A stretch of 54,930 nt of DNA from an uncultured Myxococcales bacterium (GCA_937975765.1 CALJUR010000067.1:1-54930); one strand, 5' to 3'. Positions 9,795 to 18,122 are shown, counted from the stretch's first letter. The notes: generated by a model from the letters alone, not told the origin. Made by a program: numbers and translations.

Positions 9795-11567
9795 GTGGAA
9801 GGGCAACCCGCGAACGTTCCGCAGACCGCTCCCCGCTTCGCCGAACCGGAGTTCTACCGGCAACTGGGCCTGAAGTGCGGGATCGAGATGCACCGGCAGG
9901 TCTTCACCACCCACAAACTGTTCTGCCGCTGCCCGGTCAAGCCATACAGCGACGAGTTCCACGCCGAGATCCTGCGGCACATGCGCCCGACGCTGTCGGA
10001 ACTGGGCGAGTACGACCCGACGGCGCTGATGGAATTCAAGACGAAGAAGGAGATCGTCTACCGGCTGAACCGAGAGACGGTCTGCACCTACGAGATGGAC
10101 GACGCGCCGCCGTTCGGGCTGAACCGCGAGGCCCTGGACCGCGCCCTCGTCATCGGCATGATGCTGAACCTGAACCTCGTCGACGAGATCCACATCGCCC
10201 GCAAGCAGTACCTGGACGGGTCGATCCCGACGGGCTTCCAGCGGACCTGCATCATCGGCGTCAACGGCTGGATCCGGGTGGACGGGCGCCGCATCGGCAT
10301 CCGGCAACTGGGCCTGGAGGAGGACGCCTGCCGCGAAGCGTCGGACCACGGCCACCGGCGCACCTACATCACCGACCGGCTGTCGATCCCGCTGATCGAG
10401 ATCGTCACGGAAGCCGAGATGCACACCCCCGAGGACGCAGCCCGGGTCGGCAACGCGATCCGCCGGCTGTGCCACCTGTCGGGACAGGTCCGGACCGGCC
10501 ACGGGCGCGCCCGGCAGGACGTCAACGTGTCCGTCGCGGGCGGCGACCGCGTCGAGATCAAGGGCGTGTCGTCGCTGCGGCAGCTGCCGGCTCTGGTGCA
10601 CTTCGAGGCGCTGCGGCAGAAGGCGCTGCTGGACCTGCGCGAGGCGGCGCGGCACCGCGGCATCACGGCGAACGACTTCGACACCGAGATGGACGTGACC
10701 GCCCAGGCGAAGAGGTTCCCCCACCCGGCCTTCCGGCTGGCGTGGGGCGGCGGCATGGTGGCGCGTGCCATCGTGCTGCGCAACTGCTCGGGCCTGCTGT
10801 CGTTCCCGACGGCGCCGCAGCGCACGTTCGGGCACGAGATCTCCGACCGCGTCAGGGTCATCGCCTGCATCGACCGCGTCCCGAACCTGGCGCACTCGGA
10901 CTGCCCCGAGTCGTTCACGCTGGCCACGCTGTTCGACGAGGTGCGCCGCGCGACGAAGACCGGCGCCAAGGACGCCATCGTCGTCGTGGCCGGGCCCGCC
11001 GCCGACGTGACCACCGCCATGGGCGAGGTCCGCATCCGCATGCGCGAGGCGCTGGCCGGCGTGCCGCGCGAGACCCGCAAGTCGCTGCCCGGCGGGGCCA
11101 CCTGCTTCGAACGGATGCTGCCCGGCCCCGACCGGATGTACCCGGACACCGACCTGCCGCCGATCGTGCTGGAGGAGGAGCGCTTCGAGCGGGCGCGCGG
11201 CCGCCAGCCCGAGCCGCTGTGGGAGAAGGAGGAGCGGTACGGCGCGATGGGCCTGTCGAAGGAGCAGGTCGGACGCCTGTTCACGACCGACGCCTACGCG
11301 ACGTTCGAGGCGGCGCGAGGGAAGGTCGCGGTGAAGCCGACCGTGCTGGCCCACCTGCTGCTGGACTGGGTGCCTCACCTGAAGGCGAAGGGCTGCGACG
11401 TATCGGGCCTGGACGCGGACCGGCTGGCGGAGCTGCTGTGCTGCCGCGGGGAGGACTCGATCGACCAGAAGGCCGCGAAGGCGATCGTGGCGACGGCCGT
11501 GGGCCACCGGCCGCTGTACCTGTCGAAGCCGGACCCGCGGGCCGCGGCGGAAGGGGGGCGGGCATGA
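9795..11567 (+). CDS. gatE: Glu-tRNA(Gln) amidotransferase subunit E, archaeal type
   Basis: With GatD it converts Glu-tRNA(Gln) to Gln-tRNA(Gln). The protein has 590 residues. The N-terminal cradle shared with GatB is clear (LGLKCGIEMHRQ, then a FCRCP motif with paired Cys, RQYLDGS-like KQYLDGSIPTGFQRT, and RQDVNVSV). What marks it as GatE and not GatB is the length, the GatE-style insertion after residue 270 (about 290-400, the AspRS-like part, with NCSGLL), the motif YPDTDLPPI, and the adjacent gatD. A YqeY-like tail domain ends the chain. GTG at 9795 is chosen because AGGAGGTG lies just upstream. Its stop overlaps the gatD start by 4 bases. GatDE is normally described as archaeal, so its place in this bacterial context is odd. 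Confidence 0.93.
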   Translation: MEGQPANVPQTAPRFAEPEFYRQLGLKCGIEMHRQVFTTHKLFCRCPVKPYSDEFHAEILRHMRPTLSELGEYDPTALMEFKTKKEIVYRLNRETVCTYEMDDAPPFGLNREALDRALVIGMMLNLNLVDEIHIARKQYLDGSIPTGFQRTCIIGVNGWIRVDGRRIGIRQLGLEEDACREASDHGHRRTYITDRLSIPLIEIVTEAEMHTPEDAARVGNAIRRLCHLSGQVRTGHGRARQDVNVSVAGGDRVEIKGVSSLRQLPALVHFEALRQKALLDLREAARHRGITANDFDTEMDVTAQAKRFPHPAFRLAWGGGMVARAIVLRNCSGLLSFPTAPQRTFGHEISDRVRVIACIDRVPNLAHSDCPESFTLATLFDEVRRATKTGAKDAIVVVAGPAADVTTAMGEVRIRMREALAGVPRETRKSLPGGATCFERMLPGPDRMYPDTDLPPIVLEEERFERARGRQPEPLWEKEERYGAMGLSKEQVGRLFTTDAYATFEAARGKVAVKPTVLAHLLLDWVPHLKAKGCDVSGLDADRLAELLCCRGEDSIDQKAAKAIVATAVGHRPLYLSKPDPRAAAEGGRA

Positions 11568-12961
11568 GCGCGACGAACGGGAGCGATCGCTTCAAGGGGT
11601 ACCGCGGCGCCGGGCTGGAACTGCTGCAGCGGCTGGACGTGGGCGTCTGGGAGGAGGTCGACGTCAAGACCACCCGCGGCGTCTACCAGGGCATCGTGCT
11701 GCCCCGCAGCGAGACGGCCGGCGACCAGCACATCGTGCTGAAACTGGAGACCGGGTACAACATCGGCATTGCCGCCAGCACCGTCACCGAGTTCGTCAGC
11801 CGGGGCCGCCGCGAGGCGCACTACCAGATCCCGGAACGCGAGTTCCCGTACGACCAGGCGAAGCCGACGGTCAAGCTGCTGGGCACGGGCGGAACCATCG
11901 CGTCCCGGCTGGACTACCGCACCGGCGCGGTCATCCCGGCGTTCTCGCCCGGCGAGTTGTACGGGTCGGTGCCCGAGCTGGCCGACATCTGCAACATCAA
12001 GACCGAGAAGCTGTACGCCGTGTTCAGCGAGAACATGGGCCCGGAACAGTACATCGGCCTGGCGAAGGCGGTGGCGCGGTCGATCGAGGAGGGCGCGGAC
12101 GGCATCGTCATCGGGCACGGCACCGACACGATGCACCACACCGCGGCGATCCTGTCGTTCATGGTGCAGGACCCGCCCGTGCCGATCGTGATGGTCGGGT
12201 CGCAGCGATCCTCCGACCGGCCGTCCTCCGACGCGGCGCTGAACCTGATGCACGCGACCCGCACCGCCGGCCACAGCGACATCGCCGAGGTGATGGTCTG
12301 CATGTTCGGGCCGACGTCCGACCAGTACGGCCTGCTGCACCGCGGCACGCGCGTCCGCAAGATGCACTCGTCGTTCAGATCCACCTTCCGGACCATCGGC
12401 GACATCCCGGTGGCGACGGTGTCCCGGGACGCGGTGAACCCGCTGCGGCCGGACTACCGGCGGCGCGACAGGAGCCGCAAGGTCAAGCTGGACGCGGTGT
12501 ACGACGATCGCGCGACCATCCTGTACTACTACCCCGGTATGAAACCCGACCTGATCGACGGGCTGGTCGAGAACGGCTACCGCGGCATCGTCATCGCGGG
12601 CACCGGCCTGGGCCATGTGAACAAGCCGCTGTACCCGGCCATCCGGCGGGCCATCGCGAAGGGCGTGCACATCTACATGACGGTCCAGACGCTGTGGGGC
12701 TACGTGCAGATGTACGTGTACGACACGGGGCGCGACCTGATGGAGATGGGGATCGTGCCGGCCGGCGACATGCTGCCCGAGGTGGCGTTCATGAAACTGG
12801 GCTGGGCGCTGGCGCATACCGACGACCGCGAGGAGATCCGGCGCATGATGCTGACGCCGGTCGCGGGGGAGATCACGGAACGCGAGCCGCCGGATTCCTA
12901 CCTGGTCCTGCAGGGCGGCCTGCCCGAGGTCGAGGCCTTCATGAAGAGCCACCGCATGTGA
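11564..12961 (+). CDS. gatD: Glu-tRNA(Gln) amidotransferase subunit D, archaeal type
   Basis: The L-asparaginase-like glutaminase subunit of GatDE; it releases ammonia from an amide donor for transamidation by GatE. It has 465 residues. The N-terminal 95 residues form the GatD barrel domain (YRGAGLELLQ, then EEVDVKTTRGVYQGIVLPR), absent from true asparaginases. The amidase part shows the full catalytic set: Thr111 (LGTGGTIAS), Thr187-Asp188 (GHGTDTM) and Lys266 (RVRKMHSS), plus the family motif GSQRSSDRPSSDAALN. This rules out a plain asparaginase. The ATG overlaps the gatE stop as ATGA. All active-site residues are intact, so the complex is expected to work. Confidence 0.95.
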   Translation: MSATNGSDRFKGYRGAGLELLQRLDVGVWEEVDVKTTRGVYQGIVLPRSETAGDQHIVLKLETGYNIGIAASTVTEFVSRGRREAHYQIPEREFPYDQAKPTVKLLGTGGTIASRLDYRTGAVIPAFSPGELYGSVPELADICNIKTEKLYAVFSENMGPEQYIGLAKAVARSIEEGADGIVIGHGTDTMHHTAAILSFMVQDPPVPIVMVGSQRSSDRPSSDAALNLMHATRTAGHSDIAEVMVCMFGPTSDQYGLLHRGTRVRKMHSSFRSTFRTIGDIPVATVSRDAVNPLRPDYRRRDRSRKVKLDAVYDDRATILYYYPGMKPDLIDGLVENGYRGIVIAGTGLGHVNKPLYPAIRRAIAKGVHIYMTVQTLWGYVQMYVYDTGRDLMEMGIVPAGDMLPEVAFMKLGWALAHTDDREEIRRMMLTPVAGEITEREPPDSYLVLQGGLPEVEAFMKSHRM

Positions 12962-12974
12962 CGTGATCCGAGGA

Positions 12975-13000
12975 GGCGGGGGACGGGGCCCCCGCCCTAC
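12975..13000 (-). repeat. 26-base G+C-rich palindromic repeat, copy 1
   Basis: Reverse-strand copy of a 26-base unit that begins GTAGGGC. It holds an 8-base stem (GGCGGGGG with CCCCCGCC) and a 6-base loop. It is identical to the copy at 13070-13095 in opposite orientation. It sits between convergent gatD and dapA and may act in termination. Confidence 0.85.
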
Positions 13001-13069
13001 AACCCCAGGCAGCACCAGCGTTTCTTGCGGTTCACGAACAGGTTTCGAGGAAGGTCCCTGCGGCTGAAT

Positions 13070-13095
13070 GTAGGGCGGGGGCCCCGTCCCCCGCC
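13070..13095 (+). repeat. 26-base G+C-rich palindromic repeat, copy 2
   Basis: Exact plus-strand copy of the 26-base unit. With 12975-13000 it makes an inverted doublet separated by 69 bases, an arrangement like REPIN/BIME elements. Two more copies lie 28 kb away, at 40805-40830 and 40871-40896. Confidence 0.85.
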
Positions 13096-13114
13096 AACGC
13101 AGGGCGGGCCTCCC

Positions 13115-13993
13115 CTACCGCACGCCGGCGATCGACAGGGCGGACTCGAGGGCCTCGCGGGTGGCCCGGGACGCCTTCACCAGCGGCAGCCGGACGTCGT
13201 CCCGGCACATCCCCAGGATCGCGGCCGCGGCCTTCACGGGCGCGGGGCTGGACTCGAGGAACAGCGCCGTGTACAGCGCGGACAGGCTGCGGTCGATCTC
13301 GGCCGCCTCCCGGACGCGGCGGTCCTGGAACGCCTGCCACAGTTCGACCATCTGCCGCGGGGCCACGTTGGACGCGACCGACACGACGCCGCACGCCCCG
13401 ACGGCCAGGCTGGGCAGGAACAGCCCGTCGTCGCCCGACAGCACCCGGAAGTCGGCCGGGGCCGCGGCGACGATCTCGCGCACCGGCCCCACGCTGCCCG
13501 ACGCCTCCTTGATGCCGACGATGCCCGGGACGCCCGACAGCGCCGCCACCGTGCGCGGCAGCAGGTTCACGCCGGTGCGCCCCGGCACGTTGTACAGCAC
13601 CACCGGCAGCCCTCCCGCGTCGGCCACCCGGCGGAAATGCTCGATCAGGCCCTCCTGCTGAGGCCGGTTGTAGTACGGCGTCACCACCAGCGCGCCGTCC
13701 GCCCCCAGCGTCTTCGCCCGGACCGTCTCCTCGATCGTGGTGCGCGTGCAGTTCGTCCCGGTGCCGACCCACACCGGGATGCGCCCCGCGACGACCTCGA
13801 CGACCGTGCGCACGACCGCGTCCCGCTCGGCCTCCGTCATCGTCGCCGGCTCGCCGGTGGTCCCGCAGGCCACCACGCCGTGCACGCCCGCCGCGACCTG
13901 CGCCCGGACCAGGTCGGCCAGCGCGGGCAGGTCCACGCGGTCCCCGTCGAACGGGGTGATCAGCGCCGTCACGACCCCCGACAGCCGCTTCAC
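13115..13993 (-). CDS. dapA: 4-hydroxy-tetrahydrodipicolinate synthase
   Basis: Condenses pyruvate with aspartate semialdehyde in the lysine/diaminopimelate pathway. The 292-residue length equals the family norm. Key residues are Thr45-Thr46-Gly-Glu (GTTGE), Tyr134 (VVLYNVPGRTG) and the Schiff-base Lys162 (GIVGIKEASG). YYNRP at 107-111 is also typical. The open frame extends upstream, but GTG at 13993 gives the standard N-terminus (VKRLSGVVTALITPF) and has GGGGGAGG before it. It overlaps the HEAT-repeat gene stop as GTGA. The ffh-HEAT-dapA operon is not a standard arrangement. Confidence 0.95.
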   Translation of the reverse strand: MKRLSGVVTALITPFDGDRVDLPALADLVRAQVAAGVHGVVACGTTGEPATMTEAERDAVVRTVVEVVAGRIPVWVGTGTNCTRTTIEETVRAKTLGADGALVVTPYYNRPQQEGLIEHFRRVADAGGLPVVLYNVPGRTGVNLLPRTVAALSGVPGIVGIKEASGSVGPVREIVAAAPADFRVLSGDDGLFLPSLAVGACGVVSVASNVAPRQMVELWQAFQDRRVREAAEIDRSLSALYTALFLESSPAPVKAAAAILGMCRDDVRLPLVKASRATREALESALSIAGVR

Positions 13994-14574
13994 GGTTCCC
14001 TCCCCCTGCGGCAGGTCGCGATGCCTTCCTCGATCGCCATCCGGACCTCCAGGCCCTCCTCGTGGCCCAGCGAATCGACCAGCACCGAGCACGCCCTCTC
14101 GTCGCCCGTCTCGCCCAGCGCGCGGCCCGCGCCGGCCCTCAGCACCGGGTCCGGGTCCTTCAGCCACGGCAGCAGGTCGTCCACGGCCCGCGCCCCCTGG
14201 ATCCGCGCCAGCGACACCATCACGACCGCCCTCAACGAGGACGGCTCCTCGCGGTTCGGCACCATCGACACCAGCACCGCGCGCGTCCTCTCGGACGGGT
14301 AGGACACCAGCGCACGGGCGGCCCGCACCCGCAGTTCCGCGTCGATCTTCCGGGCGACCAGCAGGTCCACCAAAATGCGCCCGACCTCCCCGCCGGCCAC
14401 GGACAGTTCGGCGCGGGTGGGGTTCGCCTTGGCCCGCAGCACGCGCACGACGTCCTCGACGCGGTCGGCAGCGGGCGGCACGGCGCGGGCGGGGGCGGCA
14501 TCGACCAGCAGCAGCGACAGGGCCAGGACCGGGGGCAGGCAGCGGGAGACCGTGCGCAGGGCCTTCGACATCAT
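13990..14574 (-). CDS. Exported HEAT-repeat protein
   Basis: A 194-residue protein with a signal peptide (LPPVLALSLLLVDAAPARA, cleaved after Ala-Arg-Ala). The mature part consists of HEAT/PBS-lyase-like helical repeats: VRAARALVSYPSERTRAVLV, LRAVVMVSLARIQG, and VLRAGAGRALGETGDERACSVL. Such repeats bind partners; the function is unknown. The start is fixed by the ATGA overlap with the ffh stop; a second ATG follows at once. Its own stop overlaps dapA. It is an unusual passenger between two essential housekeeping genes. Confidence 0.82.
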   Translation of the reverse strand: MMSKALRTVSRCLPPVLALSLLLVDAAPARAVPPAADRVEDVVRVLRAKANPTRAELSVAGGEVGRILVDLLVARKIDAELRVRAARALVSYPSERTRAVLVSMVPNREEPSSLRAVVMVSLARIQGARAVDDLLPWLKDPDPVLRAGAGRALGETGDERACSVLVDSLGHEEGLEVRMAIEEGIATCRRGREP

Positions 14575-16109
14575 CGCTTCTTCCGCGCCTTCTGGCGCTG
14601 CTTGCGGGCCGCCTTCTCCTTCTTGCGGCGCCGCTCCTTCTCGGCCGGCGACAGGCGCATCTGGCCGTAGCCCGCGCCCCAGCCGCCCGACGGGGCCTGC
14701 TGGGCGGGCATCAGGTCCGACACGTCCTCGCCGCGCGACTTGGCCAGGTCCAGGGCCTCCTTGAACCCGGGCAGGCGCGACAGCAGTGACGGCTGCTTGC
14801 CGACGCGCTTCATCACCTCGCGCATCGTCTCGAAGCGGGCCAGCAGGTCCTTGACCTCGGCGGGCTTGCGGCCCGAGCCCTTCGCGATGCGCTTCATGCG
14901 GCTGTCGTTGATGGTCTCGGGCTTCTGGCGCTCGCCCGGCGTCATCGAGTGGATCATCGCCTCGATCCGGCCCAGCACCTTCTCGTCCACGGCGGCGCCC
15001 TCGGGCACCATCTCGTGGAAGAACGGCAGTTTCTCCAGCGTGTCCCGCAGCGACCCCATCTTCTGGATGGCGCGGATCTGCTCCAGGAACTGGACCAGGT
15101 TGAACTGGCCCTTCAGCAGCTGGATGGCGTCCTCTTCCGCCTTCTCCTGGTCGACGACCTTCTCGAAGTCCTTGACCAGGCCGACCACGTCTCCGAAGCC
15201 CAGGATGCGGGACGCGATGCCGTCGGGGCGGAAGGGCTCGATCTTGCCCAGGTCCTCGCCCATGCCGACGTAGACGATGGGCTTGCCGGTGACGGCCCGG
15301 ACCGACAGCGCGGCGCCGCCTCGGGCGTCGCCGTCCATCTTGGTCATCACGACGCCGGTCAGGTCCAGGCGCTTGTCGAACTCGGACGCCATGCGGACGG
15401 CGTCCTGGCCGATCATCGCGTCCACGACCAGGAAGATGTTCCTCGGGTTCGTGCGCGCCTTGATCTGCGACAGTTCCTGCATCAGGGGCTCGTCGATCGC
15501 CAGGCGGCCGGCGGTGTCGAAGATGACCAGGTCGCGCTTTTCGTGGATCGCCTGCTTCATCGCCTCGGCGCACAGGTCCGGCGGCTGCACCCCGGGGCGA
15601 TGGAAGACGGGGATGCCCAGGCGCTCGCCCAGGACCTTCAACTGGTCCACGGCGGCGGGGCGGTAGATGTCGGCGGCGACCAGCATCGGCTTGTGCTTGC
15701 CTTCCTTCATCAGGCCGGCGATCTTGGCCGCGGTCGTCGTCTTTCCGGTGCCGTGCAGGCCCACCATCATGACGGCGGTGACCTTGCCGGCCGGCTCGAA
15801 CTCGATCTGGCGGTCGCCCTCGCCCATCAGGGCGATCAACTGGTCGTGGCACAGCTTGACGAAGTGCTCGGCGGGCGTGACCTGGACCTTCTTGCCGTCG
15901 GTCTTGGCGGCCAGGCGGACGACCTCGCCCACCGCCTCGGTCTTCACGCGCTCCAGGAAGGCGTTGACGACCGGCAGCGCGACGTCGGCCTCCAGCAGGG
16001 ACACGCGGATGTCCCGCAGGGCCTCCTCGATCGCCGACTCGGTGATGACCGCCTTGCCGGACAGCCGGGCCCGGGCATTCCTGAATCCCTTCGTGAGGAT
16101 CTCGAACAT
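14571..16109 (-). CDS. ffh: Signal recognition particle protein Ffh (SRP54)
   Basis: GTPase of the signal recognition particle, which with 4.5S RNA targets nascent membrane proteins to FtsY. It has 512 residues. N domain: residues 1-90 with LRDIRVSLLEADVAL. G domain: P-loop VGLHGTGKTTTAAKIA (the usual GSGK Ser is Thr), DIYRPAAVDQL, DTAGR, and TKMDGDARGGAALS. The C-terminal M domain shows RMKRIAKGSGRKPAEV, then a Met/Gln-rich tract, and ends in a Lys/Arg tail. First gene of an operon with the HEAT protein and dapA. The 4.5S RNA gene is not in this window as far as I can see. Confidence 0.96.
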   Translation of the reverse strand: MFEILTKGFRNARARLSGKAVITESAIEEALRDIRVSLLEADVALPVVNAFLERVKTEAVGEVVRLAAKTDGKKVQVTPAEHFVKLCHDQLIALMGEGDRQIEFEPAGKVTAVMMVGLHGTGKTTTAAKIAGLMKEGKHKPMLVAADIYRPAAVDQLKVLGERLGIPVFHRPGVQPPDLCAEAMKQAIHEKRDLVIFDTAGRLAIDEPLMQELSQIKARTNPRNIFLVVDAMIGQDAVRMASEFDKRLDLTGVVMTKMDGDARGGAALSVRAVTGKPIVYVGMGEDLGKIEPFRPDGIASRILGFGDVVGLVKDFEKVVDQEKAEEDAIQLLKGQFNLVQFLEQIRAIQKMGSLRDTLEKLPFFHEMVPEGAAVDEKVLGRIEAMIHSMTPGERQKPETINDSRMKRIAKGSGRKPAEVKDLLARFETMREVMKRVGKQPSLLSRLPGFKEALDLAKSRGEDVSDLMPAQQAPSGGWGAGYGQMRLSPAEKERRRKKEKAARKQRQKARKKR

Positions 16110-16210
16110 CGCCGTCCACGCTCCGCAAAGAGGAATCCCGGCGTAGGCTTATACGGGACCGGGGCCGATCCGTCAAGGCGCGACGCGCCCGCGCGAGGAA
16201 CGGGGACGAC

Positions 16211-16316
16211 TCCCGAAAAGAGGGACAGCCTCCATTTTCGGGGCCTCCGTCATCCACGGCCCGTCCCGAAAAGAGGGACAGCCTCCATTTTCGGGGCCTC
16301 CGTCATCCACGGCCCG
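16211..16316. repeat. Two perfect 53-base tandem repeats, each with a REP-like hairpin
   Basis: Copies at 16211-16263 and 16264-16316 are identical. Each contains an imperfect palindrome with outer stem CCCGAAAA/TTTTCGGG and an inner stem GAGG/CCTC around GACAG. A 19-base inverted copy of its left part ends at 16491. The reverse-strand reading ATGGAGGCTGTCCCTCTTTTC closely parallels the element at 28499-28522. Confidence 0.9.
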
Positions 16317-16472
16317 GGGGAGGAGGACTCCCACGGAGGCGCGGGTCGGGAAGGGCGGCCCCGGATCGGGACGGTTATCCGGGAAGGGGTCCGACGGGGA
16401 GGCCGACTCCGCTCCGGGCCCCCTCCGCGGATGGGCGCGCATCCCCGACCGGCCCCGACCGCCCGGAAATGC

Positions 16473-16491
16473 GAGGCTGTCCCTCTTTTCG
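16473..16491 (-). repeat. 19-base inverted partial copy of the tandem repeat
   Basis: Exact reverse complement of 16214-16232 and 16267-16285. Together with the tandem copies it encloses about 160 bases of unannotated sequence. It lies only 15 bases before the GTG of the membrane protein, so it could affect that gene's expression. Confidence 0.8.
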
Positions 16492-16505
16492 ACTAGAATC
16501 CGGCC

Positions 16506-18122
16506 GTGGCGACGCTGGACATCGACGGCACCCGGACGGCTCGCGGGCGGATCGCGGCGGTCGGGCTGGACCGCCTGGCGATCCTGCTGGTCTTCGTGAC
16601 GCAGGCCGGAGTCTTCCCGTTCTTCCCCGGCCTGCACTCGGCCAACGAACTGTCGCGCCTGTACACCGCCTACGCGCTGGTCGACGGCGACCTGGAGATC
16701 GGCCCGTCCATGGCCCGCTTCGGGGACATCGGCGACAAGTCCAGGGTCGCGGACTCGTACTTCTCGGACAAGCCGCCGGGCACCGCCTTCCTGGCCGCGC
16801 CGGGGATCTGGCTGCGGCAGGCGCTGGGCGGCGACCGGGACCCGGCGGCCGACCTGCGCATCGCGCGCCTGCTGACCGGGGTCCTGCCCACGCTGATCCT
16901 GCTGGTGCTGCTGCGGATCGAGCTGTCCGAGCGGGGCGTGCCGGCGCCGAGCCGGGCGCTGGCCCTGGCGACGTACGGCCTGGGCACGCTGGGCTTCACC
17001 TACAGCGTGCTGTACTACGGCCACCAGCTGGTCGCGGTGCTGGTCTACGCGACGTGGTTCCTGCTGCGACGGCCGGAGGTGTCGCCGGGGCGCGCTGCGG
17101 GCGTGGGCTTCCTGGCCGCGGCTTGCGTCGCGGCGGAGTACCAGTCCGCGGTCTACCTGCTGCCGCTGGCGGTCGTCTTCCTGCTGCGGGCCCGGCCGCT
17201 CTTCCCGGCGATCGCCGCGGCGGTGGCCGGCGCGCTGCCTCCCCTGGCGGCCCTGGGGGCCTTCCACGCGGCGGCCTTCGGCGCCCCGTGGCGGACCGGC
17301 TACTCCTACGTCGCGAACCCGTTCTTCGCGTCGGTGCACGCGCAGGGGTTCATGGGGATCGCCGCGCCGCGGCTGCAGCCTTTTGCCGGCAGCCTGTTCC
17401 CGCCCTGCAAGGGGCTGTTCGCCTGGTCGCCCTTCCTGGCGCTGGGGTTCGGCGGGCTGGTGTCCTACGCCCGCACTGCCCGGTGGCAGGACGCCTTGCT
17501 GCGGGTCGTGCAGGTCCTGCTGCCGATCCTGTTCGTGTCGTCGATGGTCTACTGGGACGGCGGCTGGACCGTCTCCCAGCGCCACCTGACGCCGCTGGTG
17601 CCGTTCCTGGTCGCGCCGGCGGCGCTGTGGATCCACCGGTCGCGCACCGCGGCCGCGATCGCCCCGGGGCTGGCCGCCGCGTCGGTGATGATGACCGGCC
17701 TGGCGACGGTCGTGTTCCCGCACCTGCCCGAGAGCTGGGCGAACCCCTTCCACGACCTGGTGGTCCCTCTGGCCTCCGGGGGCTGCTTCGTTCAGGTCGG
17801 ACCCCTGGGGTGGCTGCCTTCGCTGCCGGCCCTGGCCGTGCTGGCGGGGCTGTTCCTGCTGCTGGCGATCGCGTCGGTCGCGTTCCGGGACGGCCGGCTG
17901 CCCGGCAAGGCGCTGGCCGTGGTGCTGATGGTGGCAATCCCGCTGGCGTGGTTCGACGGCACGTCGCGCGTCGCCCGCAAGCCCGCCGCGCAGGCGACCG
18001 CGGACCGCGCCTTCTTCGTGGACCAGTGCCAGTCGGCCTCGCGCCGGCTGGCCCCGCCGGATCCTCCCCCGCCGGCGCTCAGGCCGACTCGACGACCTCC
18101 AGGACCCTCGACCCGGCCGTGA
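16506..18122 (+). CDS. Multi-pass membrane protein, probable GT-C (GT39/ArnT-like) glycosyltransferase
   Basis: A 538-residue integral membrane protein with about ten hydrophobic segments. The first extracytoplasmic loop (LVDGDLEIGPSMARFGDIGDKSRV) and DSYFSDKPPGTAFLAAPGIWL resemble GT-C enzymes, where an acidic loop after the first helix binds a polyprenyl-phosphate sugar; here the Asp pair and FSDKPPG-type motif are present. Similar proteins are annotated as hypothetical in many genomes. The substrate is unknown. The start is GTG at 16506, preceded by TAGAAT six bases before it and no ribosome binding site, suggesting a leaderless mRNA. The last 44 bases overlap the convergent phosphorylase gene. 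Confidence 0.72.
   Translation: MATLDIDGTRTARGRIAAVGLDRLAILLVFVTQAGVFPFFPGLHSANELSRLYTAYALVDGDLEIGPSMARFGDIGDKSRVADSYFSDKPPGTAFLAAPGIWLRQALGGDRDPAADLRIARLLTGVLPTLILLVLLRIELSERGVPAPSRALALATYGLGTLGFTYSVLYYGHQLVAVLVYATWFLLRRPEVSPGRAAGVGFLAAACVAAEYQSAVYLLPLAVVFLLRARPLFPAIAAAVAGALPPLAALGAFHAAAFGAPWRTGYSYVANPFFASVHAQGFMGIAAPRLQPFAGSLFPPCKGLFAWSPFLALGFGGLVSYARTARWQDALLRVVQVLLPILFVSSMVYWDGGWTVSQRHLTPLVPFLVAPAALWIHRSRTAAAIAPGLAAASVMMTGLATVVFPHLPESWANPFHDLVVPLASGGCFVQVGPLGWLPSLPALAVLAGLFLLLAIASVAFRDGRLPGKALAVVLMVAIPLAWFDGTSRVARKPAAQATADRAFFVDQCQSASRRLAPPDPPPPALRPTRRPPGPSTRP

Larger units (their letters stand above)
16110..16505. other. 396-base intergenic region with tandem palindromic repeats
   Basis: Spacer between divergent ffh and the membrane protein gene. 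It holds two 53-base tandem copies of a palindromic unit (16211-16316), then about 150 bases with no reading frame or motif that I can support, and an inverted partial copy of the repeat at 16473-16491. The ffh promoter should lie at its left end (around 16140), but I cannot point to clear boxes. Confidence 0.7.

Noticed and set aside
9795..11567. GatB of the GatCAB complex
   Set aside because: Length, the GatE-type insertion and the gatD partner favour GatE; no gatA or gatC is nearby.
11564..12961. A plain L-asparaginase
   Set aside because: The N-terminal barrel domain and the overlap with gatE identify it as GatD.
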